Below are positions 1-10,499 of a stretch of 64,000 nucleotides of DNA, one piece after another. A program made the translations under genes and the position numbers. The DNA is taken from assembly GCA_018389105.1 (NCBI GenBank), contig JACATO010001121.1, positions 62,001 to 126,000 on the forward strand, read 5' to 3'. Below the pieces are notes generated by a model. That model made no database searches and was not told where the DNA came from. It was given only the letters and a program-made list of their open reading frames with translations. This stretch comes from Nautilus pompilius. Its lineage: Eukaryota > Mollusca > Cephalopoda > Nautilida > Nautilidae. How positions within the stretch are numbered: position 1 is the stretch's first letter; each line of letters opens with the position of its first letter.

Positions 1-2541
1 AGGAGAAAAGAAAGTCTGAGACCAGCAGATCGCCCGGTACACACACGTAACAGGGATCACAGAAATACTAATATCACGCAGATAATAAAATCAAAGAAGC
101 TTTCATTCTCTTATTCTGGAAGCGAACTCGCCTCTGCCTACGCAGATAAGGCAATAAATAGGGGTTCTGTGAACTTTTGGCAAACTTCGAGTTTTTTTTT
201 TTTAAAGATTAGAGGCGGTTATTTAAATTACTTTAGCTGCGGTTTTAGTTGCCCTCCCCTTTCCACGGGAGAAGAATAACAAAGGTAGTGTTCTTAAAGC
301 TGTAACGTCTGTGTGAATAGTGTTTACTTAATTCTCTTAAACCTGTTAGTCATGAATGCCATATATAATCATGGACTCGTCAATAAAAGTACTTGATCAA
401 GCATAATGTGAGATATGTATATTAAAAGATATCACGAGACAAAAGTTCGTAAACACGTTTTTTTTTTTTTTTATTGCCAAGCTTCCATTTGCACAAATAA
501 ACAGATTTGTGTTTGATGTATGGGAGACTTCATTGCCCCAGTTTATGGTTGTAAGCGTAAATGAGATTAATATCACATCTTCATTGTTCTAAACGCTACA
601 TAATTCAGTTTGGGGCTGACTCTGAACCCTTGTAACCTTTACGTTTATGAGTTACGATCAACGTTTCAATATTAAATATATTCATCAACAATTCTATTTC
701 AAATCTCGGCCAACAAGTACTCTTCCTTCCCGGTCCAGATTATTGACCACGTGACACCGACAACTCGCGGTGGTCCAGGCTGGCGATATCACTGCTCACA
801 GGCGCAATGTATCTTTAATAATATAAATTATCTTTCAGAAATGTATTTGTTTTCTTGAAGCATCATAACGTGCCATCCCAGATTTTGGCGAGTGGTCGAC
901 AGTCACAGATTAGACTTATGGTCTAATATGAACAGGGTACTCGTCACGTGGTGGACTCCAATCTTCTTTCCACACTACCCAGAGACACGGGAGACACTCA
1001 CGCACGCGACCGACTGTTAATAAGGAACAACAAAAAAATACCAGTAGGGTCCACCAAACTCAGTCGGTCTGCTGTGAGAAATGTGCCCAAGACCATATTT
1101 ATCCACTAATGTAGGCCGCGATCGGCCATTTAATAGCATTGCCAAATTTGTGGCTAGAATCTATCCTCTTGGCTAATCTCAGATTATCGAATCAATTAAC
1201 CATCTCGGACTAAAATGGTTGTAAATATCCAGAAGAGTTCCCGTATTCTAAACTGACGGGAGTCCAAGCAGCTTCTGCATCGGCGTTATATCGTAGCGAG
1301 GTCCTTCTTTTTATTAATTATATTGGCAAAAAAAAAACCCCCTGAAGTTTGCAAGGGGACAAGGGTGGGGACTTCCAACGACTTTGATTCTTGTGTGTGT
1401 GTGTGCTTGCGTGCGAATCGGTTCAGAAGTCATTCGAGAAGAATTTTGCTGGGCACAATCCCATGTGCGCGGCCGCTCCCTGTCCCCGACAGGATGGAGG
1501 ATTCGCCGGCCTCCGGTCCAGGCTTTCCGCTCGCTCACGTGACGGGTGCTGACCGATTCTCGCTCTCCTTTCACGCCAAGGAAATATCAAGGGAAGGGAA
1601 CTCGCTTCGTCGGTGAAGCCTTAAAATGGCTTTAGACCTTACGTGGGGTACTAGCTTGAAACCCTGTCCGGATTCTGAAGTACCTACACCCAAAATCTGG
1701 GCTCTCTCGATGCTGCGGTTTCGGACGTGAAAGAGTTAAAAACGAACTCTTGAAAACAATATATGAAGTACGGCGGACAACGGTCTTTGCTGTGTGTTGT
1801 CTGTGAGTCTCGAGTAAAATTCATCTTTAAAAGTAAGTGGACGTCAATGCCATGTAAAATTCATCTTTAAGAGCAAACTTCTGTGCATACATACAAAAGT
1901 TAGACGCCGTAAAGTTAGTTCGACTATTCGTCAGAGCTTCTGAAATTAACTTTCGTTTTTAATTAACATAAAGATTAGTGAGAACAAATTTGGTTGCTTT
2001 TTACATAAAAAAAAAATAATAAATAATTTTTTTCCGGCGAAGAAAAGTAAGACAGAAAGTTTCTCATACGACAACAAGTTGACTAACTCCAAAATCGGTA
2101 TTAATTTTCAGTCCGTTAGATCGGGGAATGAGAACAATGTAGATACTTATCGAGTAGAGATACCAGCCACAGGGCCGAGCTGAGAGTGGAGCCGTCACGA
2201 ATTGTAAACTCGCTTCTATTTAAAGATTAAAACAAATATAACAAGAAATATTCAGAGAAGATAAACTGATTGTCTAAACTACATAACAAAGTCCAAATTT
2301 TATTTGAATTAGAAAGTTATTAGTCCACACCTGATCATCTGCAAACAATGACCTAAGTACAAAAGGGACGAATAGGGAGGTTAAAAAGAGATATGCATTT
2401 TGAAGGTCGGGTTATAAGATAAAATACAGTAAACAGATAACATATTCAGAAATACAGACATTTACCGTTCAACATGGCGACCTGGGATTTTACAAATGGA
2501 CTTCAGTCCATATCTACACCTTCCAGATACATCTAAAGAGA
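1..2541. other. Noncoding 5' flank
   Basis: No reading frame here resembles a protein. The stretch holds A/T homopolymers (about 190-202 and 460-472), a short duplicated phrase near 1825 and 1860, a GC-richer patch around 1440-1600 with a short CA/GT run near 1400, and CACGTG-type hexamers. A 20-codon ATG frame with good start context begins at 2474 and ends before the TRIM-like gene; it could be an upstream ORF. Nothing else is recognised. Confidence 0.5.
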
Positions 2542-2554
2542 AGGAAGAGACCGA

Positions 2555-2669
2555 CTGCACCACTGGAGGACATTATGCTTGCCCCTCTATTGGCGGTGGT
2601 ACGAAGTAAAATAGGTACATCCATCCGTGGGCGACCAGATACCCCACTAACTTTTACCTGGCCAACTTG
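2555..2669 (+). pseudogene. Decayed RING-linker remnant upstream of the TRIM-like start
   Basis: Translated in the frame of the downstream gene, the bases just before ATG 2670 read PTNFYLANL, matching PTNFYLAD in the linker after the RING of the 10500 gene. Further upstream a GHYACP stretch resembles the last RING cysteine region, but the next cysteine is absent, the frame changes and a TAA stop intervenes near 2608. This is what remains of a RING end after indels. The same remnant, with the same stop, occurs in the right arm, so the loss predates the inverted duplication. Confidence 0.6.
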
Positions 2670-4385
2670 ATGGATCAGATACGAGCCAAAGATAGGGAGG
2701 ACACGAAATGCCAGCCCTGTTTCCGGGCTGGGGTTCACAAAAAAGCCGCTTGGTGGTGCTGCTGCGGAAAGGTCTTATGCGATAAATGTTCGATGGAGCA
2801 CGAAGCCTTCGGCGCGGAACACGAGATGGCGCAGCTGTCTGAAAATCCCCCAAAACCAGTTGCAGAAAACGCGTGTACGAAACACGGAAGGGAGATCCCT
2901 ACGATGTTTTGCAAGAAATGCGACCAGGTGATTTGCCAACACTGCTTCCTCGAAGCCCACACCGGCTGTGGTCAAATGCTCCCTCTGGACGTCGCCGCGT
3001 CCGAGAAACGGACCGAAAAGGAAACGCATCAAGAAGAAATTGAGGCCAAGATTAAAGATTTACAGGAAATTATCGGACAAATGAACGGTCACAAGGAAAC
3101 CGTGACGAGGTGTAAGAATATGGTTGAAGATCAGGTGAGGAAAGGCATAAAGGAAATAGAAACGGTGCTGCGGAAACATGAAAGAAACTTGCTTTCCGAT
3201 GTAGAACAGCTGCATGCGAAACAACAGGAACTGACCGACCGAGTCGTACAGCAGTGTGAAGAAGAACTCCGGCCTCTGGTGTCTCATGCCAGAAGACTTC
3301 AGAAGATTTCAGATGTTACCGATGACCTGGATCTTTTGCGTGTCTGCAAAGAGGGAAAGCACTTGCTGAAACAGGAACCAAATTTACGGGATCAGTTTTC
3401 TCCAAAAACTATTAATTTCCAACCGAACCTAGAATTTTTGTTCTCTGTTAGAAAAATGAAGGAACTTCCTCCAGGAAAAGTTACCGTGTTGGACGGTAAA
3501 TATGATACAGGTACCGAGACAGACTCTTCTGAGTTCACCGGAGACGTTTTAGACAGGTGGATGGACCGTCTTTCACCGAAAATGGTCTCAGAGTTTTTGG
3601 TTGGCTCTGACGACGGTAAGATGGAGTGCGATGTTGATGACGTCATCGTTCTCTTTGACGGTTCGGTGGTTGTTAGCGAGTTTGAAAAGAATTACGTCAA
3701 AGTGTTCACGGGACAGGGCGATCTGGTGAAGGTGGTTAGCGTGGAGGCTCCCAGAGGGATGTGTGCCTGGTCGGACGACGAGATAGCTGTCACCAAGAAG
3801 GGCGGGATCGGCTTCGTGATTAACACGGAGAATTGCAGATTGGTGAGCGTAGAGACAAACACGCAGTACTTTGGTATCTGTATCAAGGATGACGACAAAA
3901 CGAAGATGATATGTTCAGCGCCCGAGTTGGAGCAGCCAGCCGTGGACGTGATCTCATCCCAAGGAGTCATTATCTGTCGTATTTCTCACAATAATTTGGG
4001 ATATGGAATATTTAAGGATCCTTGGTATTTGTGTAACACAGGCTACGGAGGCTTCCTGGTGTCGGACTGGGGTAATAAACGTTTGTTGTGTCTGGACGTT
4101 ACCGGTAAAATCGACTTTATTCTCCGTGGAAAGGGGGAGACCCGCCTGGTGGAACCTCTGGGTGTGGCCGCTGGCAGGCGCTGCGGCATACTTCTGGTTG
4201 ATATCGGTCCGGATAAGAAGTCCAGGATCTACGAAGTTTCGGCGACCGGTAAACGGCTGAGAACGCTGTTAACTTCGAGGGAAGAGAACGAAGCTTGGAA
4301 GAGCATCAGTGTGAATAATAACAGACACCTGGCTGTTACCTGCGGAAACAAAATAAAGGTTTTCCAGGTGCCTCACTCTTTGTAA
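2670..4385 (+). CDS. TRIM-like double B-box, coiled-coil, propeller protein lacking RING
   Basis: The frame encodes 571 residues from ATG 2670. B-box 1 lies at about residues 14-51 (C14, C17, C37, C40, H44, H51) and B-box 2 at 69-100 (C69, H72, C81, C84, C89, C92, H97). A charged coiled coil follows at about 105-235. The C-terminal half repeats patterns such as DVIVLFDGSVVVSE and GGFLVSDWGNKRLLCLD, typical of NHL/TRIM2-like beta-propeller blades. The family acts in ubiquitin-linked regulation and innate immunity; without RING this copy probably binds substrate or partner TRIMs rather than ligating ubiquitin. Coding similarity to the RING paralogue at 10500 (the PTNFYLA block) continues upstream of ATG 2670, and an in-frame stop lies just before it, so the N-terminus has been truncated. 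The coding part has no intron. Whether it is expressed is unknown. Confidence 0.85.
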   Translation: MDQIRAKDREDTKCQPCFRAGVHKKAAWWCCCGKVLCDKCSMEHEAFGAEHEMAQLSENPPKPVAENACTKHGREIPTMFCKKCDQVICQHCFLEAHTGCGQMLPLDVAASEKRTEKETHQEEIEAKIKDLQEIIGQMNGHKETVTRCKNMVEDQVRKGIKEIETVLRKHERNLLSDVEQLHAKQQELTDRVVQQCEEELRPLVSHARRLQKISDVTDDLDLLRVCKEGKHLLKQEPNLRDQFSPKTINFQPNLEFLFSVRKMKELPPGKVTVLDGKYDTGTETDSSEFTGDVLDRWMDRLSPKMVSEFLVGSDDGKMECDVDDVIVLFDGSVVVSEFEKNYVKVFTGQGDLVKVVSVEAPRGMCAWSDDEIAVTKKGGIGFVINTENCRLVSVETNTQYFGICIKDDDKTKMICSAPELEQPAVDVISSQGVIICRISHNNLGYGIFKDPWYLCNTGYGGFLVSDWGNKRLLCLDVTGKIDFILRGKGETRLVEPLGVAAGRRCGILLVDIGPDKKSRIYEVSATGKRLRTLLTSREENEAWKSISVNNNRHLAVTCGNKIKVFQVPHSL

Positions 4386-4877
4386 TGAGAGATTGTTTTG
4401 TTTTCCTTTCTGTAAATGACAACAGTATTTCTCCCATCCGATAACGCTGACTATTTGAAAATGATTTGACTTTGTATTTCAAGGGTTCTGCTAATTTCTC
4501 TCTTGTCTACTCTAATGCCTCTCCTATTAACTTTGTTGCGAGCCATAACCAGTTTTATTTCCACTCCATCTTTCTTTGCTCTAATATCGGCAACGGTCAT
4601 GCGAGTTACAAACAAGGAGGAAGCTAGAACAGAACCCTGTATTACCACCATGGAACACGGTGGCAGTGAATATGAGATCCAATCTAGCCAACTCGTTCAC
4701 GTATCCACAAGGAATCTACGCATCCAGAAACTTCTAAGTCTCTGGATTTTCGGAATAATTGACCAGGAACTCGATCAGATGTCTTCAGAAAGTTTACTTT
4801 GTCTTTGAGACTAACCATCCGATAATTCTAAATAGTTCAAGAACCACCGGTCAGTTTGGGATCTGTGTGTTGAACAG
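4386..4877 (+). other. Duplicated 3' flank of the TRIM-like gene
   Basis: This is non-coding sequence carried along in the inverted repeat. Both strands contain frames of 66-101 codons that are also conserved in the other arm, but that conservation is explained by the recent duplication. None resembles a known protein. No AATAAA signal is obvious within the arm. Confidence 0.5.
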
Positions 4878-7108
4878 GAGAAAAGATCCAGGCAGGAATC
4901 GTCAATTTGTTTTTTTCAAAATTTTTAATTATAATCACCACCCTGATCACGCTATTCCACAGCAGCAGCGATATTACGATGTAGGGGAGACAACCATAAT
5001 GATGACAAATCACTTCTCCAGCTTGCAACAGAATCATTATATGAACTCTTTAAGTGTGTGTGTCCTGTTTGACATTATTGAAAACCTTACATCATTATTA
5101 TCGTCCATGTTGTTGCTGTTTTTATATATATATATATTGTCCGTACGAAAGACGTAAAGACCATTAACAATTTCAATCTGTTAAAGACGAACAAAAACGT
5201 GATAAGTCTTTATCCCTGCGATAGCCTTAATCGGGCTCGGGTTCAGCTAAACAATCCAGACGACCGTCGAGTTTCACGGTAAAGCTGCGCTGTTGTATTT
5301 CTGATTAACCCGAGACCTCTCAAGTCAGACTTGGGTGAAGTAACAGCAAAGGGTAATTGTGCTGAAGGCGAGAGATCAGATGAAGCACAGGAGGCGAATA
5401 GCGGCCAATACCAGTTGCCGCAGCAGTCGACACGATTCGGGAGAAGTGCATCTCGCTCCACGCTCAGTCCGATCTTAGAACGACTAACAAGCTGTCCATT
5501 CTTATTAATAGAGATACTTTGTAAACGGTTTGCCATTCAAAGTTAATAGCGTTTTTTTCTTTTTTATCAGTCTACCTGCAACCGTAAACTTGTAGACTTC
5601 TTGTGTAAATATGCGGGAGTAGCCAATAATAAATACACTGTGGCCTCATAAGTATGTTGTTTTAAGATTCCAAAAAAGAACGGTGTGCTTTCGTTCGCAC
5701 CAGGTTACTTTCTCCCTCCCTTCCGCGTGTCTCTATCTCTTCGTTGTCCCGGTCTGACACACACACACACCCCCCGCCTCATGTTACAATATATCACCCA
5801 GGCAGAGTCGTCTCCTCCAAATGTAACGTTCACTGTTCCCCTTGATATACAGGCGGGGTGCACCCCACTTATCCAATTATTATGAATTAAAAACAAAAAC
5901 TTTTGTATTGTCTCTTTTATTGTTAAGCTATAAAGAGCAACAGATTTTTCAATATTGGGTAAACATGTTAGTAGTAATATAGTATTATAATAGAGTAGCG
6001 GTGGTAGTTTTGCATTGTATCGTTTTTCATCGTGTAACAGCCATCTAAAGCATGACAAATGGTGGTAGAACTGTTAACACATCCTTAAGTTTCGAAGAAA
6101 AGCACGAATAGTCTGCTCTCAAAGTTAACCGTAATATGAAGGGACGTAACTCGCGAAATAAAGAAGAAGAAAAACAAAAAAAACAGTTCGGCTAGTTTCT
6201 GGAACTCTTCTTCGTCAGTGCTGACACAGTATCCGGAAGTATGTTTCGCATTTCCTGGTTTGCAGCCAAGGTGACGGAGGAAGCTGCTACCCAGGGCTTG
6301 GCAGACCGTACTCCACCTTACTGGGGGGAGTCTGGTTTTAGGGCGTCCAGAGATCGTCAATTAGTAGGAAAATACAGAACCAAGTGCCGCCGCGACGAAC
6401 GAGAGGGGACATTACTTTATTAAGATTATAAGTTATTTAAAATGTGATCTCGGATTCTGTACCTGAACCAGTGAATTAACCAGATAGGTAAACAAAGGAG
6501 ATATCGCTCACGTGTTTCTTTGTCTCATTCTTTATCTTCGGTACAAAAACCACACTAAAGGGAGATAACTCTTGGAAAAAAAAAACATTTTTTTTTAAAT
6601 CCAAAAAATCTCTCATAATGTCGTTTTCGCACTACAAGCACGATAAAAGAGAAGAGGAATATCCTTATTATTGTCTGTCCCCGTTGGGAACAATGTCTTG
6701 AGTAGTACAGAGAGAAACCAGACCTGATGGGTGCATTCAAATCAATAGACAGAGAAGCTGATGGACCCAAGGTACACAGAACAGTAACTTTCATATGGTA
6801 AAGACCATGCATCTCTCCTCGATCAGCCTCCCTATCGATTAACTAAAACTTGACGCAATATTCTTTCTTCCTTCTTTTTAGCTAATAACGGCAAGATTAC
6901 ACCTCACCAGAGTTATCTCCTCTGCGGAGAGATTATCCCTATTGTAGTGACAGGTGTCCAAAAAAAACAACAACAAAATCGTTGGCTATTTCGCATAAAA
7001 CATCTACTCTACACAGCAAATATTTCAAAAAATTAGGCTACATGTGTCATAATCCTTCCTGTTAACCAGGCAGCTGGACTGGGATAGTACTGAAAGGTAA
7101 GAAAATAT
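4878..7108. other. Spacer between inverted-repeat arms
   Basis: Single-copy AT-rich DNA forms the loop of the inverted repeat. It includes a TA run near 5127-5137, a CA run near 5757-5770 and A/T homopolymers near 6565-6600. Frames up to 132 codons occur, but they have no domain signature, biased composition or splice context. No gene is supported. Confidence 0.5.
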
Positions 7109-9448
7109 CTGTTCAACACACAGATCCCAAACTGACCGGTGGTTCTTGAACTATTTAGAATTATCGGATGGTTAGTCTCAAAGACAAAGTAAACTTTCTG
7201 AAGACATCTGATCGAGTTCCTGGTCAATTATTCCGAAAATCCAGAGACTTAGAAGTTTCTGGATGCGTAGATTCCTTGTGGATACGTGAACGAGTTGGCT
7301 AGATTGGATCTCATATTCACTGCCACCGTGTTCCATGGTGGTAATACAGGGTTCTGTTCTAGCTTCCTCCTTGTTGTTTGTAACTCGCATGACCGTTGCC
7401 GATATTAGAGCAAAGAAAGATGGAGTGGAAATAAAACTGGTTATGGCTCGCAACAAAGTTAATAGGAGAGGCATTAGAGTAGACAAGAGAGAAATTAGCA
7501 GAACCCTTGAAATACAAAGTCAAATCATTTTCAAATAGTCAGCGTTATCGGATGGGAGAAATACTGTTGTCATTTACAGAAAGGAAAACAAAACAATCTC
7601 TCTCATTACAAAGAGTGAGGCACCTGGAAAACCTTTATTTTGTTTCCGCAGGTAACAGCCAGGTGTCTGTTATTATTCACACTGATGCTCTTCCAAGCTT
7701 CGTTCTCTTCCCTCGAAGTTAACAGCGTTCTCAGCCGTTTACCGGTCGCCGAAACTTCGTAGATCCTGGACTTCTTATCCGGACCGATATCAACCAGAAG
7801 TATGCCGCAGCGCCTGCCAGCGGCCACACCCAGAGGTTCCACCAGGCGGGTCTCCCCCTTTCCACGGAGAATAAAGTCGATTTTACCGGTAACGTCCAGA
7901 CACAACAAACGTTTATTACCCCAGTCCGACACCAGGAAGCCTCCGTAGCCTGTGTTACACAAATACCAAGGATCCTTAAATATTCCATATCCCAAATTAT
8001 TGTGAGAAATACGACAGATAATGACTCCTTGGGATGAGATCACGTCCACGGCTGGCTGCTCCAACTCGGGCGCTGAACATATCATCTTCGTTTTGTCGTC
8101 ATCCTTGATACAGATACCAAAGTACTGCGTGTTTGTCTCTACGCTCACCAATCTGCAATTCTCCGTGTTAATCACGAAGCCGATCCCGCCTTCTTGGTGA
8201 CAGCTATCTCGTCGTCCGACCAGGCACACATCCCTCTGGGAGCCTCCACGCTAACCACCTTCACCAGATCGCCCTGTCCCGTGAACACTTTGACGTAATT
8301 CTTTTCAAACTCGCTAACAACCACCGAACCGTCAAAGAGAACGATGACGTCATCAACATCGCACTCCATCTTACGGTCGTCAGAGTCAACCAAAAACTCT
8401 GAGACCATTTTCGGTGAAAGGCGGTCCATCCACCTGTCTAAAACGTCTCCGGTGAACTCAGAAGAGTCTGTCTCGGTACCTGTATCATATTTACCGTCCA
8501 ACACGGTAACTTTTCCTGGAGGAAGTTCCTTCATTTTTCTAACAGAGAACAAAAATTCTAGGTTCGGTTGGAAATTAATAGTTTTTGGAGAAAACTGATC
8601 CCGTAAATTTGGTTCCTGTTTCAGCAAGTGCTTTCCCTCTTTGCAGACACGCAAAAGATCCAGGTCATCGGTAACATCTGAAATCTTCTGAAGTCTTCTG
8701 GCATGAGACACCAGAGGCCGGAGTTCTTCTTCACACTGCTGTACGACTCGGTCGGTCAGTTCCTGTTGTTTCGCATGCAGCTGTTCTACATCGGAAAGCA
8801 AGTTTCTTTCATGTTTCCGCAGCACCGTTTCTATTTCCTTTATGCCTTTCCTCACCTGATCTTCAACCATATTCTTACACCTCGTCACGGTTTCCTTGTG
8901 ACCGTTCATTTGTCCGATAATTTCCTGTAAATCTTTAATCTTGGCCTCAATTTCTTCTTGATGCGTTTCCTTTTCGGTCCGTTTCTCGGACGCGGCGACG
9001 TCCAGAGGGAGTATTTGCCCACACCCGGTGTGGGCTTCGAGGAAGCAGTGTTGGCAAATCACCTGGTCGCATTTCTTGCAAAACATCGTAGGGATCTCCC
9101 TTCCGTGTTTCGTACACGCGTTTTCTGCAACTGGTTTTGGGGGATTTCCAGACAGCTGCGCCATCTCGTGTTCCGCGCCGAAGGCTTCGTGCTCCATCGA
9201 ACATTTATCGCATAAGACCTTTCCGCAGCAGCACCACCAAGCGGCTTTTTTGTGAACCCCAGCCCGGAAACAGGGCTGGCATTTCGTGTCCTCCCTATCT
9301 TTGGCTCGTATCTGATCCATCAAGTTGGCCAGGTAAAAGTTAGTGGAGTATCTGGTCGCCCACGGATGGATGTACCTATTTTACTTCGTACCACCGCCAA
9401 TAGAGGGGCAAGCATAATGTCCTCCAGTGGTGCAGTCGGTCTCTTCCT
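7109..9448 (-). repeat. Right arm of a 2.3 kb inverted repeat
   Basis: This is the reverse complement of 2542-4877. The two arms differ by a handful of substitutions, a 3-base length difference in the 3' flank (near 7375) and one deleted base in the coding region (near 8188). Such a structure can extrude as a cruciform, promote gene conversion or generate inverted RNA if transcribed through. Confidence 0.93.
7606..9320 (-). pseudogene. Frameshifted TRIM-like double B-box protein, copy 2
   Basis: This copy starts at the ATG equivalent to that of the left copy and shares its B-box 1, B-box 2, coiled coil and propeller. Visible amino-acid differences include E to G in the inter-B-box linker, M to I after B-box 2, and G to D plus G to R in the first propeller region. 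A single C is missing from a CCCGCCC run (plus strand, near 8188-8190), so the frame ends after about 383 codons and the rest of the propeller (8229 down to 7606) is readable only in another frame. It may be a very recent pseudogene, a truncated B-box protein, or a sequencing error in a repeat arm. Confidence 0.8.
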
Positions 9449-10499
9449 GTTTGGCTCTTCGTTGATTGGCTCGACATTCGATGAGACGTATTCATTTTCA
9501 GGGGGTAAAACCTATAGCTAAATTTAACTGGTGCACACATATAAACCTCTTTTGACTCTCATTTCTCGTTCTGCTCCTCTTAGTGCCCGGTATGTCTCAA
9601 TTTCGTGTCTTTTCCATGACTGGACGAATCTTCCAGACCTTTATGGCGACCTGCGTAAATCTGCTCGAGTAACCGGGTACTTCGCCTTAGTTCTAGGAAA
9701 TACGTAATCCGACGTCGCGGGTGTACTCCATGCCCTGTTGGGTGGCTCCACCCTGCCCTGCGTTTTTGTGGCTCTCCCTGAAGACAGGCTTTTGACAAAA
9801 GGCTTTTAAAAAATCTATCTTAACAACTGTTACCATGGAGACTACACCGGCCAGAAGTATAGAGCCAAAGGCTGCTGGGATGAGCCGAGAAATCCACGCG
9901 GCCGGCTTCTCGTGTTCTCCTGACAACACACCTTTGTGTCGCTGCAGTCAAAGCGAACGTTACAGTAAAAGTAGAACACCTGCCAACCCGTACTCGCTGC
10001 ATTCTTTAAAAGTAGTTCACGATAGAAAAGCCGATAAATGTCCTACTTACCTACATTTCCCGCGAGGACTCCTCTCCGCTTTCCTCCACCCTCACCTGTT
10101 TTATTAACTCTCAGCGTCGCGCGTGCGGGGGGGTGGTACAACTCTCACAGAGAAATAAAACGGGTTGTAGTAGATGTCCATTCTATAAAGAAGAAAACAT
10201 TTAAGCGACAACCGCCATAAGTACAGATGGACAGGACGTGACGCGATCGCGAGTCCTCTCGAATATCAGGCCATTGTTTCGCACCTGGTGACACGCCCTT
10301 CTTAACCGCCCCTACAAGCCCGAAAACTCCATACCTTCTCTGTTAACGTCAAGTACCAGTGAATAGATTAGACACGTGTCTGACTGCAGGTGCCCACAGA
10401 CACTGCTATAGTTCTACGCGCGCATGCGCAGAGGAGCAGGAAGCAGCAGTCAGTCTCGTGCACGGAAGTCTCCGTGGAAGTGAACAGGTGATTGAGGTA
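9449..10499. other. Intergenic region upstream of the RING TRIM gene
   Basis: GC content rises towards the gene, with CG-rich stretches near 10110-10130 and 10240-10260, compatible with a promoter or 5' UTR for the gene at 10500. A frame with good start context at 9835 and an opposing hydrophobic frame at 9929-9693 exist, but neither has a recognisable domain. The open frame of the RING gene extends upstream to 10359 without an ATG. Confidence 0.4.

Larger units (their letters stand above)
2542..4877 (+). repeat. Left arm of a 2.3 kb inverted repeat
   Basis: This segment is repeated in reverse complement at 7109-9448 with only scattered substitutions and a few short indels. It spans the whole TRIM-like frame plus about 490 bp of 3' flank. 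The match begins within AGGAAGAGACC near 2542 and stops after TTGAACAG at 4877. Beyond both points the flanks are unrelated, so the breakpoints are sharp. The near identity, including in the noncoding 3' part, indicates a recent duplication or ongoing gene conversion, or possibly an assembly artefact. Confidence 0.93.

Noticed and set aside
1323-1616. 97-codon frame with CVCVC stretch
   Set aside because: It starts at a TTG next to a poly-A run and includes a GT microsatellite; composition is not protein-like.
4451-4808. Frames of 66 and 101 codons in the 3' flank of the TRIM twins, conserved in both arms
   Set aside because: Conservation is explained by the recent inverted duplication; there is no domain or splice evidence.
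9693-10107. Opposing frames at 9835 (+) and 9929 (-), one with a hydrophobic stretch
   Set aside because: Neither has a recognisable family or splice support; the minus frame lacks an ATG.
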